Shown here: one piece after another, positions 9,301 through 16,933 of the stretch | Numbering within the stretch: position 1 is the first letter of the stretch | How the letters are laid out: each line of letters starts with the position of its first letter | Assembly (NCBI GenBank): GCA_020638835.1 | Contig: JACKHV010000013.1 | Location: 1-42,761, forward strand | DNA from: Planctomycetota bacterium | Lineage (GTDB): Bacteria; Planctomycetota; UBA1135; GCA-002686595 | Length of the DNA: 42,761 nt | Reading direction: 5' to 3' | The notes under the pieces: model-generated | Seen by the model: the letters and a program-made list of their open reading frames with translations, nothing else | Told to the model about the DNA's origin: nothing | The model's database searches: none | Made by a program: the position numbers and the translations under genes

Positions 9301-9701
9301 GACGCAAGCTCTTCGAGAGCAAGGTCGAGCTGTCCTGCCTGCGCTGCCACCCGCACCAGGCTGGCGAAGTGCCGAGCATCGGACCGAGCCTCGACGGCGT
9401 CGGCGAACGACTCACCCGCACCGAGATCCTCGACTCGATCCTGACGCCCAACCTCACGATCGCCGAGGGCTTCGACGCGCAGACGCTGCGCATGGACGAC
9501 GACGCCGTGCTCGTCGGTCGCGTGCTCGTGGAGAACGAGGCCGAGCTCGACCTGCTCGACGACCAGGGCGAGGTCTGGATCGTCGAGAAGGCGCGCATCG
9601 CCGAGCGCGTGCCCGCGCTGTCCGCCATGCCGACGAACCTGCCCGACTTCCTGACCCCTGAAGAGATGCGCGACTTGCTCGAGTATCTCGCGCGACGCTA
9701 G
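6339..9701 (+). CDS. PVC-type dehydrogenase/HEAT/cytochrome c fusion protein, exported
   Basis: The product has 1120 residues; the ATG at 6339 shares its A with the previous TGA. A short signal peptide precedes the body. Residues about 35-430 are a PVC-type 'membrane-bound dehydrogenase' beta-propeller (TIGR02604-like), with calcium-type loops such as DTDGDGVAD and DRNGDGVAD. Residues about 440-960 hold repeated helical HEAT-like units (for example DPDPELRAQAAKSV and DPDVRIRREAARAL). Residues about 985-1115 form the haem-binding domain (TIGR02603-like) with CLRCH at Cys1000, Cys1003 and His1004. The family is abundant in planctomycetes and thought to pass electrons from sugar oxidation in the periplasm, but its biochemistry is little known. 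It sits between two exported sugar-isomerase-like genes and leaves only 11 bp before the next start. Confidence 0.92.
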   Translation: MLALPLLVGALFPQDTAPYEPYVAPASDEAETTLAACKVPAGFEITLWAAEPLLANPVAFHFDRFGTAWIAETFRLHAGVTDMREHMNWLHDELSNTTVAERVEMYRKFAGEDFHAQYETARDRVKRVVDTDGDGVADAANVYADRFDTAAAGIGAGVLATDDGVYYTCMPDLWLLADRNGDGVADSELQLSTGYGVHVALLGHDLHGLVIGPDRRLYFSCGDRGFNVLTQEGTRLYSPHTGAVLRCELDGSNLEVFHSGLRNPQELAFDDYGNLFTGDNNSDGGDQARFVQIVDGADTGWRFHYQYVTEPELRGPWNMEGQWKPWHAEQSAFLLPPIANVTSGPSGLTYYPGTGLSQRYRGHFFLCDFRGAASYSNVIDFPLVPKGAGFALGKVETFVDKVLATDVDFGPDSCLYVLDWVYGWGMTGKGRIYRVPPADEGERERARAVQVLLAGDWSARGADELRALLAHDDMRVRQAAQFALVDRGDEGRERLMDAALNGETQLARLHGLWGLGVLARKDQTLVRDLMLFLVDPDPELRAQAAKSVGDEFAMPAAAEALGVDFGPQLLETLRKSIADESPRIALYAALASARVARELDVRSDSVARAAAALLARAGTADPVLRHAGVMALTANTSSAEPDVLNGTDDGALFRELAASDDAHVRMGACLAARRHDSPVALSRFLDDPDVRIRREAARALHEFDNHSRNHSALLASQLARADRNDPTFLRFALVANWRMGTEDAARRVMEFCADDARPLGLRGEGMRMLAEWETPSAVDPIHGAWFPLVPRDAEVTRELALEFAARMDSAPDAVLQPWLGIVAAMRLRELESRVAAICSDTGRESATRVAALRTLEALFSEKYLEFVAAGVEGDDEEFRAACLEALPNLPRSQALPIYERVLASGSVSDRRAVYHALASFEVDRAAELLDAELAAWRDGSLPAALQLDLYRALQKRAPEGGVEALVAELWPERAAWGLALEGGNADRGRKLFESKVELSCLRCHPHQAGEVPSIGPSLDGVGERLTRTEILDSILTPNLTIAEGFDAQTLRMDDDAVLVGRVLVENEAELDLLDDQGEVWIVEKARIAERVPALSAMPTNLPDFLTPEEMRDLLEYLARR

Positions 9702-9712
9702 AGGCCGCCGCC

Positions 9713-10612
9713 ATGACGCCGATCAACCGACGCGACCTGTTGAGCGGAGCCGGCTTGCTCGCCGGCGCCGCCGTGTCCTCCTCGGCGCTCGCGCGCGCCG
9801 GCGCCGCGCAGGGTGACGAGCCCGAGCTCCCCGGGCGCACGTCGCACACCAAGTTCGCCGTCAACATCGAGGCCTGGTTCGGCAAGCTCGCGCTCCCCGA
9901 CCGCGTGCGCGGGGCGGCGGCGCTCGGCTTCCCGGCGATCGAGTTCTGGCCGTGGCACGGCAAGGACCTCGACGCGCTCGAGGCGGCGCTGCACGAGACG
10001 GACACCGCCGTCGCGCAGTTCACGGCCTGGGGCTTCTCGCCCGGCCTGAACGATCCGGCGAACCACAACGCCTTCGTGAAGGAGATCGCGGCCTCGTGCG
10101 CGGTCGCGAAGCGCTTCGCGTGCGAGAAGATGTGCGTCGTCGCCGGCAACGACATCACGGGCGTCTCGAACGCCGAGATGCTCGACGCGGTCACGCGCGG
10201 CCTGAAGCTCGCCAAGCCGGTCGTCGAGGACGCGGGCGTGATGCTGATCCTCGAGCCGATGAACGGACGCGTCGACCACCCGGGGCACTGCCTGTACGGA
10301 TCGCCTGACGCGGTGCGCATCTGTCGCGAGGTCGACTCGCCGATGGTCAAGATCAACTGGGACCTCTACCACATGCAGATCTCCGAGGGCGACCTCTGCG
10401 GACACCTGCGCGAAGGCTTCGACCAGGTCGGCTACCTGCAGGTCGCGGACCACCCCGGTCGACGCGAGCCGGGCACCGGCGAGATCCACTACAACCGCGT
10501 GCTGCGCGAGGCGCACGAGCTGGGCTATCGCGGTTACGTCGGGCTCGAGTGCTGGCCGAGCGAGGACGAGCGCACGGCCGCCCTGCGCGTCCACGCAGCC
10601 GATCAGTGGTAG
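9713..10612 (+). CDS. Tat-exported hydroxypyruvate-isomerase-like TIM barrel
   Basis: The product has 299 residues. The N-terminus NRRDLLSGAGLLAGA is a Tat signal, with an alanine-rich stretch before a probable cleavage near residue 32. The barrel is close to the hydroxypyruvate isomerase (Hyi) group: Glu181 in ILEPMN, then HPGHCLYG, Asp217 in INWDLYHMQI, Gln243 in LQVADHPGR, GEIHY and Glu279 in GLECWP. Hyi proper is cytoplasmic, so the export signal argues for a different, periplasmic substrate. The gene follows the cytochrome fusion by 11 bp and is the third gene of the plus-strand operon. Its last 10 nt overlap the end of the convergent AraC-type gene. Confidence 0.88.
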   Translation: MTPINRRDLLSGAGLLAGAAVSSSALARAGAAQGDEPELPGRTSHTKFAVNIEAWFGKLALPDRVRGAAALGFPAIEFWPWHGKDLDALEAALHETDTAVAQFTAWGFSPGLNDPANHNAFVKEIAASCAVAKRFACEKMCVVAGNDITGVSNAEMLDAVTRGLKLAKPVVEDAGVMLILEPMNGRVDHPGHCLYGSPDAVRICREVDSPMVKINWDLYHMQISEGDLCGHLREGFDQVGYLQVADHPGRREPGTGEIHYNRVLREAHELGYRGYVGLECWPSEDERTAALRVHAADQW

Positions 10613-11589
10613 CGCGCGGGGATCGAACCCGCGCGGCGGATCGGCAGCTGCACGGCGAGCTCGAAGTGCTCGTAGCCGTGCGCGAACGGCATGCCGTCCC
10701 ACGCCTCGAACGACGGTTGGTCGTCGGGCTCGTAGCCGCTGCGCGGTAACCACGTGCAGTAGAGCCAGTCGATCGCACGCATCTCGAGGTCGATCGGACC
10801 GCGGATCACGACTTCGGCGACGAGCAGCTCGGGGAACTCGTAGCGGCCGACTTCGCCCTCGGGTTGCACGTCGTCGACCACGACGGCGGCGTCGTAGCGG
10901 CAGTCTTCGAGCGCGACGATCTCGGGATCCTCCCACATGTAGCCGAGCCACTGCCCGTCGGCGCAGCCGCGCTCGCGCGCCCAGTCGACGAGGCGCTCGA
11001 CGGCTTCGGTGACGCCGCCGCGGTACGGATCGTTGACGCGGATGTACGCGACGGTGCGCGCGGGGAGCTTGCGGATCGTCGCTTCGAAGCCGTCGGGGTT
11101 CTCGCCGACGGGGAGCTTGTCGAGCAGGCCGCGGAGCTGCTCGCCCGCGACCGTCTCCTGCATCTGCGCGCGCTTCGACTTGCGCCACTCGCCGAGGTCG
11201 AACGCGCTCGGCGGCACGCCGTACCGCGCCTTGAAGCTGCGTGAGAAGTCGGACGACGACGAGAAGCCGCAGTCGAGCGCGATCTCGGTCAGCGACCGCT
11301 CCGGCGCGTGGGACATCGCGCGGAGCGCGCGCTCGAGCCGCTGCCGCTTGACGAAGTCGTTCAAGGTCTCGCCGACGAGCGACTTGAAGACGCGGTGGAA
11401 GTGGCACGGCGAGAATCCCGCCGCCTGGGCCACGTCCTCGAGGCGCAACGAGGAGTTCAGGTGCGTGAGCACGTGATCCATCGCGCGGTTCACGCGCTCC
11501 AGGTATCGCTCCGAGGCCGGCGAGCCGTTTTCCGGTGCACTTCGCAAGATCTGGCAAGCGCCCTCGGCGCCGGCCTGCCATCCTACCAA
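10603..11589 (-). CDS. AraC-family transcription regulator with GyrI-like effector domain
   Basis: The product has up to 328 residues. The start is uncertain: TTG at 11589, or a second in-frame TTG 14 codons later. Residues about 30-130 form the two-helix-turn-helix AraC/XylS DNA-binding domain (LRLEDVAQAAGFSPCHFHR and LTEIALDCGFSSSSDFSRSF). Residues about 160-328 match the GyrI-like/AraC_E_bind fold, including LPARTVAYIRV and a C-terminal WLP...FE pattern. That domain binds small amphipathic ligands in Rob, SoxS-linked and BmrR-type regulators. It diverges from the exported VOC gene with about 60 bp between, so that gene is the most likely target. It is convergent to the sugar locus, so control of that locus is not implied by position. 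Confidence 0.9.
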   Translation of the reverse strand: MVGWQAGAEGACQILRSAPENGSPASERYLERVNRAMDHVLTHLNSSLRLEDVAQAAGFSPCHFHRVFKSLVGETLNDFVKRQRLERALRAMSHAPERSLTEIALDCGFSSSSDFSRSFKARYGVPPSAFDLGEWRKSKRAQMQETVAGEQLRGLLDKLPVGENPDGFEATIRKLPARTVAYIRVNDPYRGGVTEAVERLVDWARERGCADGQWLGYMWEDPEIVALEDCRYDAAVVVDDVQPEGEVGRYEFPELLVAEVVIRGPIDLEMRAIDWLYCTWLPRSGYEPDDQPSFEAWDGMPFAHGYEHFELAVQLPIRRAGSIPARYH

Positions 11590-11649
11590 GCCGATCGAGG
11601 GCCGAGCGCGGACGCTCGCGCCGACGAGTCACCGAACCGAACCCCAGCC

Positions 11650-12141
11650 ATGAACCTCATCACCGCTGCAAGTCTGCTCACCTGCCTCGCCGTCCTCACG
11701 ACCTCGCACCTGCAAGACACCCCGGAACCCGAGGCCGAAGCGAAGGCCGCGAACATGGAACTCGGCAACTTCTCCGTCAGCCTCGCCGTCAAGGATCTGA
11801 AGGCCTCGCGCGCCTTCTACGAGAAGCTCGGCTTCAAGACCTACCACGACCAGAGCGAGTTCAACTACGTGATCATGCAGAACGAGACCGCGACCATCGG
11901 TCTGTTCCAGGGCATGTTCGAGGGCAACATCCTCACCTTCAACCCCGGCTGGGACCGCGACGCGAAGGAGCTGAAGGAGTTCACCGACGTGCGCGAACTG
12001 CAGAAGCAGCTCGAGGCGTCGGGCATCGAGTTCGCCACCAAGGCCGACGCGGCGACGACCGGTCCGGCGAGCTTCGTGGTCGTCGACCCCGACGGGAACA
12101 CGATCCTCGTCGACCAACACGTCAAGGCACCGAAGCGCTGA
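11650..12141 (+). CDS. Exported VOC (glyoxalase/bleomycin-resistance) family protein
   Basis: The product has 163 residues from the ATG at 11650. The first ~20 residues (MNLITAASLLTCLAVLTTSH) look like a signal peptide, followed by a Pro/Glu/Ala-rich linker. The rest is one vicinal-oxygen-chelate module with paired beta-alpha-beta-beta-beta units: VSLAVKDLKASRAFYEKLGF, a second half from about residue 95, and the closing VVVDPDGNTILVDQH. VOC proteins bind a metal and act as lyases, dioxygenases or resistance proteins; no subfamily can be assigned. Most VOC proteins are cytoplasmic, so the signal peptide is unusual. The divergent AraC/GyrI regulator may control it in response to a small molecule. 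Confidence 0.85.
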   Translation: MNLITAASLLTCLAVLTTSHLQDTPEPEAEAKAANMELGNFSVSLAVKDLKASRAFYEKLGFKTYHDQSEFNYVIMQNETATIGLFQGMFEGNILTFNPGWDRDAKELKEFTDVRELQKQLEASGIEFATKADAATTGPASFVVVDPDGNTILVDQHVKAPKR

Positions 12142-12148
12142 GTCGACA

Positions 12149-12187
12149 CGCGCGGGCTCGTCGCCGACCGCTCGGCGAGCCCGCGCG
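12149..12187. terminator. Hairpin between convergent genes (bidirectional terminator)
   Basis: A perfect 12-bp stem (CGCGCGGGCTCG at 12149-12160 pairing with CGAGCCCGCGCG at 12176-12187) with a 15-nt loop lies in the 63-bp gap between two convergent stop codons. No T-tract is present on either side, so it would be a strong-stem terminator without a classical U-run. Confidence 0.6.
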
Positions 12188-12204
12188 CTCCGCCCGAGCG
12201 TAGG

Positions 12205-13851
12205 TCACTCGAGCGAGACCGACGCGCCCTGCTCCGGGACCCGCGCCGTGAACCGCTGCGGCGTCTCGCCGTAGCGCCGGACCTCGAGCGTGTAGTCGCC
12301 CGGGATCACGCCGATGCGCCGCGTCCGGCCCATCAGCTCGACGTGCATGACGCAGCGACCCTCCGCGTCGAGCACGACACACACGGGGAAGGGTTCTTCG
12401 TCTTGGTACTCGTACTCGAGTTCGAGCCACGCCGTCGGCTCGAGCCGGATCGAGATGCCGTCGCGCGAGCCGCTGCGGAGGTCGAGCGCGAGCGGCTTCG
12501 AGTGCATGCGGGCGACCACCTCGCGCGTCGGAGCGCGCTCGATGCACGACGCGACGAGCACGTACTCGCCGGGCTCCAGGCCCTCGACGACGAACGGCTG
12601 ACCCAGCCGAGCCTCGCGACGAACCACCTCGGCCGTTTCGCCGCCGCCGACGGGGAACAGCTCGAGCGTCACCGTCTCCGCATCGAGCTCGGACGGGCGC
12701 TCGACGACGCCCGAGATCCGGACCGGCGCCTGCAACGCGAGCGTGCCCAGGTCGAGCACGCCGGGAAGCTCGAAGGACAGCTCACGCCGCAACGTCGCGT
12801 GCCCGGGCGAGATCACGAGCAGCTCGTCCTCGCGCGGCCCCAGGCACGGGATCTCGAACCAACCTTCCTCGACGTCCTGTTCCCACGCGTTCGCGCCGTC
12901 GCGCATGACGAAGAGCTTGGCGGCGAGCGGTTGGAGCGTCTCGGCGTCGACGATCGTGCCGCGCAAGGTCCGACAGTTCGCGCGCAAGTCTTCCATCGGC
13001 ACCACGAAGGTCACGCGCTCGACGCGCGGGTCGGCGATGCGTTCGCACGCGACGATGCGGTCCTGCACGACGAGCGAGATCCAGCGCGGCAACTCGCCTT
13101 CCAGGAAGACCGTGCCGATGGCGCCGGGCACGAGGGCTTCGCCGCGCGGCGCCTCGTTCCGCCACAACCGTCCGCACTCCTGGTGGACGAGCGCGACGTA
13201 GAGCTCGCCGACGGAGCGCGTCGCGTCCGCGCGAGGGTCGAAGTCGCTGACGAAGACGTCGTACCAGAGGCGCTGCGCGCCGAGTTGCCCGCGCGCGTGT
13301 TCGATGGCGAGCGGCTCGCCGTCGTCGCCGAGGACGACGACCATCACGCCTTGTTGCTGCTGCATGACGAAGTCGTACTGCAGCTCGTCCGCGGACGTGT
13401 TCGTATCGACCTCGACCAACTGGTCCGCGTGCTGCACCACGCCGGCCTCGAGCCGCAGCCCCGGCACGAGCGCCGCGCGGATCCCGTAGCGACCTTCGCC
13501 GTCGGTGTAGGTGCGCCGCACGCGCCCGTTCGCGTAGAGCCGCATCTCCGCCTCCACGCACGGCACGCCGTCCGCGTAGGTCACCTGGCCGAAGAGGCGG
13601 ATGCTGCGCCCGGACTCGGCCGGGTCGTCCTTCGCGCTGACCTCGCTGCGTCCGGCCGCGTTCTCCACGGCGTCACCGTCGACGACGCGCGGCCGCGCGA
13701 GTTCGCCGACGTCGACGTGCTCTTCCTCGGGCTCGAGCGACGGAGCCATCGTCGCCGAGGGCGCCGCGTCGAACCAAGCCCGCGCGCCGAACCACAACGC
13801 GATCAGCGCGAGCGTTCCGGCGCCGAGGAGGACGATGCGTCGTGCGAGCAT
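12205..13851 (-). CDS. Membrane-anchored carboxypeptidase-regulatory-like repeat protein
   Basis: The product has 548 residues. An N-terminal transmembrane segment (residues about 5-25, IVLLGAGTLALIALWFGA) is followed by an acidic linker (LEPEEEHVDVGE). Several Ig-like beta-sandwich modules follow. The first, at about 83-165, reads RLFGQVTYADGVPCVEAEM then YTDGEGRYGIRA, the pattern of carboxypeptidase regulatory-like (CarboxypepD_reg/SdrD B-like) domains. Later segments at about 305-375 and 390-450 show the same turn types (VEGLEPGEYVLVAS). No catalytic motif is visible. The likely role is an extracytoplasmic structural or binding protein. It lies directly upstream of the beta-helix lipoprotein on the same chromosome region but reads in the same direction with a 60-bp gap, so the beta-helix gene comes first in transcription. 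Confidence 0.7.
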   Translation of the reverse strand: MLARRIVLLGAGTLALIALWFGARAWFDAAPSATMAPSLEPEEEHVDVGELARPRVVDGDAVENAAGRSEVSAKDDPAESGRSIRLFGQVTYADGVPCVEAEMRLYANGRVRRTYTDGEGRYGIRAALVPGLRLEAGVVQHADQLVEVDTNTSADELQYDFVMQQQQGVMVVVLGDDGEPLAIEHARGQLGAQRLWYDVFVSDFDPRADATRSVGELYVALVHQECGRLWRNEAPRGEALVPGAIGTVFLEGELPRWISLVVQDRIVACERIADPRVERVTFVVPMEDLRANCRTLRGTIVDAETLQPLAAKLFVMRDGANAWEQDVEEGWFEIPCLGPREDELLVISPGHATLRRELSFELPGVLDLGTLALQAPVRISGVVERPSELDAETVTLELFPVGGGETAEVVRREARLGQPFVVEGLEPGEYVLVASCIERAPTREVVARMHSKPLALDLRSGSRDGISIRLEPTAWLELEYEYQDEEPFPVCVVLDAEGRCVMHVELMGRTRRIGVIPGDYTLEVRRYGETPQRFTARVPEQGASVSLE

Positions 13852-13911
13852 GGCGTCATCCTAGCCGTCCCACGCCACGGCGGGTGCATCACCGACGCGT
13901 AACGCGCGGCC

Positions 13912-15336
13912 CTACTCGATGCGGCCGAACGGCCGCCACACGCCGGGGCTGCCGCCCTCGACGCAGATCCAGCCGGCGTAGCCGCCGAGCGTCGGCTGCG
14001 AGTTGTGCACCTGGTCGCCGCGCTGGAAGTCGCCGGACTGCGGCGGAGCGCTCGCCGAGAGCACGCGCGCCTCGAGCTCGTGTTCACCCAAGCCGTCCGA
14101 CTCGTCCGCGACCAGCTCGAGCGCCGTGCCCGCGCCGTACTGCGGCAGGTTCTTGATCCAGTTCCCGGCGGCACGCACGCGCTGCGCGTTGCTCGACAGG
14201 CGAATGCCCGCTTCGCCGTAGAGGTTCGAGACGTTCGAGTTCAGCACCAGGTTGTCCTCGACGCGCACGTCCTGCGCGGCGCCGACCAGGATGCCCGAGA
14301 GCGAGCTGCCGGTGATGCTGTTGCCGACGATCGACGCGCCGGCGTGTCGTTCGACGTAGATGCCGTAGCGGCCGCAAGAGCGGATCGAGTTCGCGGAGAC
14401 CAGCGTCTGCGTCGCGCGGTCCGCGTTCGAGTTGGCGAGGAAGATGCCGCTCGAGACGCTCGCGTTCGCGTGGTTGTAGACGTTCTCGATGCGGTTCCCC
14501 GTCACGGTCGTGCCCAGCGGCTTCGCACCACCCGAGCCCGCGTTGACGAAGATGCCCATGCCGGTCCCGTCGCTGATCACGTTGCCGTCGCACAGCACGT
14601 TGCGGTTCGACGAGAGCTGGATGCCCGCTCCGACGACCGCGTTGCCCGGCGCGCGGTGACCGCCGAAGTAGGTCACGACGTTGTTCGAGACGACGCCGTT
14701 CTTGCAGTCGGAGAGGTAGATGCCGGCCTTCGACGCGCCGAACACGCGGCAGTTCACGACGCGCACGTCGCGCGCGTTCGCGACGGCGATGCCGTCGGCG
14801 TCGGAACCGCGCACCGTCACGCCGTCGATCGTGATGTTCGTCCCGAAGTGCACCTGCAGCAAGCCGTGCGCCAGCGCGTCGCCGTGCTGTCCGTTGCCGT
14901 CGAGCGTGAAGCCGACGTAGCGCAGGTGGCTCACCTCCGTCGCGCGCAGGATCTGCGTCGCGCCCGCCGTCTCGCGCAACACCGACGAAGGCGATCCGAC
15001 GATCGACATCGGCTGCGTGACGAGCAGGCACCAGTTCGTGCCGGGGCGCTCGCTGACCTTGATCGGGAAGTCGGGGAGCACCAGCGTGCGCCCGGCCGCC
15101 GCGTCGATCGCGTTCTGCACTTCCTCGGTGTAGTCGACGGTTCCGTCGATCGCCGGGTCGGGCGGCAGGTAGTCGAGCAGATCGACGGCGCGGCCCTGGC
15201 CCTCGACGAGCACGAAACCCCCGTCCGGCGGCCGGTCGGTGGGCGAGCCGAAGGCAGCCTTGGCTTGTGCCGGCGAGCAGCCCGGGAGGAAGGCGGCGGA
15301 GGCCAGCGCGAGGGCGGTGAGCGCGGTGCGGAACAT
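13912..15336 (-). CDS. Right-handed parallel beta-helix lipoprotein
   Basis: The product has 474 residues. The signal ends at the lipobox FLPGC (Cys20). From about residue 140 to 400 the sequence is a series of ~22-24-residue coils rich in N, G and V (for example ITIDGVTVRGSDADGIAV, VRVVNCRVFGASKAGIYL, GVVSNNVVTYFGG, ASIVGNSITGSSLSGILV), the NosD/pectate-lyase-like parallel beta-helix pattern. Pectate-lyase-3-type folds include polysaccharide lyases, epimerases and plain adhesins. I could not pick out a catalytic site, so the activity is unknown. The C-terminal ~70 residues (ending VEGGSPGVWRPFGRIE) form a separate small domain that resembles phage tailspike-like ends. The protein is probably at the cell surface. 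Confidence 0.8.
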   Translation of the reverse strand: MFRTALTALALASAAFLPGCSPAQAKAAFGSPTDRPPDGGFVLVEGQGRAVDLLDYLPPDPAIDGTVDYTEEVQNAIDAAAGRTLVLPDFPIKVSERPGTNWCLLVTQPMSIVGSPSSVLRETAGATQILRATEVSHLRYVGFTLDGNGQHGDALAHGLLQVHFGTNITIDGVTVRGSDADGIAVANARDVRVVNCRVFGASKAGIYLSDCKNGVVSNNVVTYFGGHRAPGNAVVGAGIQLSSNRNVLCDGNVISDGTGMGIFVNAGSGGAKPLGTTVTGNRIENVYNHANASVSSGIFLANSNADRATQTLVSANSIRSCGRYGIYVERHAGASIVGNSITGSSLSGILVGAAQDVRVEDNLVLNSNVSNLYGEAGIRLSSNAQRVRAAGNWIKNLPQYGAGTALELVADESDGLGEHELEARVLSASAPPQSGDFQRGDQVHNSQPTLGGYAGWICVEGGSPGVWRPFGRIE

Positions 15337-15428
15337 GGGTGACGGCCACGGGAGCGGTCATCACAAAGCTACCCCGGGATCCGCGGCCCGGTCGGGAACC
15401 CTCGCGCCCCCGCGCTTAGACTCCGCCC

Positions 15429-16667
15429 ATGCCCCGCCGCAGCCTCCTGAGCCGCATCGGTCCCGGCCTGCTCGTCGCCGCGACCGGCGTCGGCGCGGGC
15501 GATCTGGCGACGGGAGCCTTCAGCGGGCACCAGCTCGGCCTCGCCGTCTTGTGGGCCGTGGTGCTCGGCGCCGTCTTGAAAGCGGTGATGACGGAAGGCG
15601 TCGCACGCTTCCAGCTGGCGACCGGCGAGACGCTGCTCGACGGCGGCCTGCGTCGCACGCACCCCGCGCTGCGCTGGGGTTTCCTCGTCTACTTCCTGCC
15701 GTGGAGCTGGGCGACCGGCGCGGCGCTGGTCTCCGCTTGCGGCTTGTCCGCGAACGCCTTGTTGCCGCTCGGCGACGACCCCGCGCATGGCCGGATGATC
15801 TGGGCCGTCCTGCACTCCGCGGTCGGCGCGCTGATCGCGTGGCGCGGCGGCTTCCGGTTCTTCGAGCTGCTGATGGCCGGCGCGATCGGACTGATGTTCG
15901 CGTGCGTCGTCGGCACCGCGATCGCGATCGGACCGGACTGGTCGGCGGTCTTGTCGGGCCTGTTCGTGCCGCGCATCCCGCACGCGGACGGCGAGGGCAT
16001 CGTCTGGACCATCGCGTTGCTCGGCGGCGTCGGCGGCACCTTGACCGTGCTGTGCTACGGCTACTGGATTCGCGAGTCGGGGCGCGAGAGCATCGCGGAC
16101 CTGCGCGAGTCGAAGCTCGACCTCACGGTCGGCTACGCGGTGACGGCGGTCTTCGGCCTCGCGATGGTCGTGATCGGCAGCGTCATCGCGGTCGACGAGA
16201 AGGGCACGAAGTTGATCCTGAACCTCGCCGGCGCTCTGGAGCGCGAGCTGGGGACGGCGGCGTCGAAGCTCTTCCCGCTCGGCGCGTGGGCCGCGATCTT
16301 CTCCAGCTTGCTCGGCGTCTGGCAAGCCGTTCCGCTCTTGTTCGCCGACTGGTGGCGCGCCACGCGAGGCGCACCGGTCGCGCGCGCGTCGATCCGCGAG
16401 CCCGCCGCGCTGCTCTTCCTCGCCGCGCTCGCCGTGCTACCGCTCTTCGCGAGCCTCGACGACTTCCGCGCGATCCAGCGCGCCTATGCCGTGATCGGCG
16501 CGCTGTTCCTGCCGTTGCTCGCGCTGGTGCTCTTGCGCCTCAACTCGCGGCGCCGGTTGGGCGAAGCCGCCGGCAACCGCTTGCCCGCGCGCCTCGTGCT
16601 CGTCTTCACGGCGCTCTTCTTCCTCGTCGCGGGTTGGCTGCAAGCGAAGCAGTCGCTCGGCTTCTGA
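15429..16667 (+). CDS. Divergent Nramp-related metal transporter
   Basis: The product has 412 residues with about 11 hydrophobic segments in the LeuT-fold arrangement of Nramp proteins. The first segment reads GPGLLVAATGVGAGDLATG. Canonical Nramp has DPGN in TM1 as metal ligands; here that site is GVGAGD. The TM6 region, where Nramp has a Met-Pro-His ligand motif, reads GGVGGTLTVLCYGYW. The fold call is sound, but transport of Mn2+/Fe2+ is doubtful because both ligand motifs are absent. Related non-canonical members form uncharacterised clades. It is followed after 14 bp by the VF530 gene and is divergent from the beta-helix lipoprotein. Confidence 0.8.
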   Translation: MPRRSLLSRIGPGLLVAATGVGAGDLATGAFSGHQLGLAVLWAVVLGAVLKAVMTEGVARFQLATGETLLDGGLRRTHPALRWGFLVYFLPWSWATGAALVSACGLSANALLPLGDDPAHGRMIWAVLHSAVGALIAWRGGFRFFELLMAGAIGLMFACVVGTAIAIGPDWSAVLSGLFVPRIPHADGEGIVWTIALLGGVGGTLTVLCYGYWIRESGRESIADLRESKLDLTVGYAVTAVFGLAMVVIGSVIAVDEKGTKLILNLAGALERELGTAASKLFPLGAWAAIFSSLLGVWQAVPLLFADWWRATRGAPVARASIREPAALLFLAALAVLPLFASLDDFRAIQRAYAVIGALFLPLLALVLLRLNSRRRLGEAAGNRLPARLVLVFTALFFLVAGWLQAKQSLGF

Positions 16668-16681
16668 CCGCGTCTCGCGCC

Positions 16682-16933
16682 ATGAGTCAACCCAACAACC
16701 CGCTGCACGGCGTCACGCTGCAGCGCATCCTCGAGGAACTCGTCGACTACTACGACTGGGAGGAGCTCGGCGATCGCATCCCGATCCGCTGCTTCACGCA
16801 CGACCCGAGCATCAACTCGAGCTTGAAGTTCCTCCGCAAGACGCCCTGGGCGCGCGAGAAGGTCGAGCGGCTCTACGTCGGGATGACGGACTTCCTGCGA
16901 CGGCAGTCCGAAGCGGCGGACGCGGAATCCTAA
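16682..16933 (+). CDS. VF530/DUF2132 family small protein
   Basis: The product has 83 residues starting MSQPNNPLHGVTLQRIL. The NPLHG start, the core (LVDYYDWEELG), RCFTHDPSINSS and the ending FLRKTPWAREKVERLY make this a textbook member of the VF530 (DUF2132) family of small DNA-binding-like proteins. The first member was studied structurally from Vibrio fischeri and has an SAP-like helical fold; the function is unknown. It follows the Nramp-like gene by 14 bp. Its TAA stop shares three bases with the TAG of the convergent symporter gene. Confidence 0.93.
   Translation: MSQPNNPLHGVTLQRILEELVDYYDWEELGDRIPIRCFTHDPSINSSLKFLRKTPWAREKVERLYVGMTDFLRRQSEAADAES

Noticed and set aside
10603..11589. 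AraC-type protein as the regulator of the sugar locus
   Set aside because: It is convergent to that locus and divergent from the VOC gene; position gives no support for control of the sugar genes.
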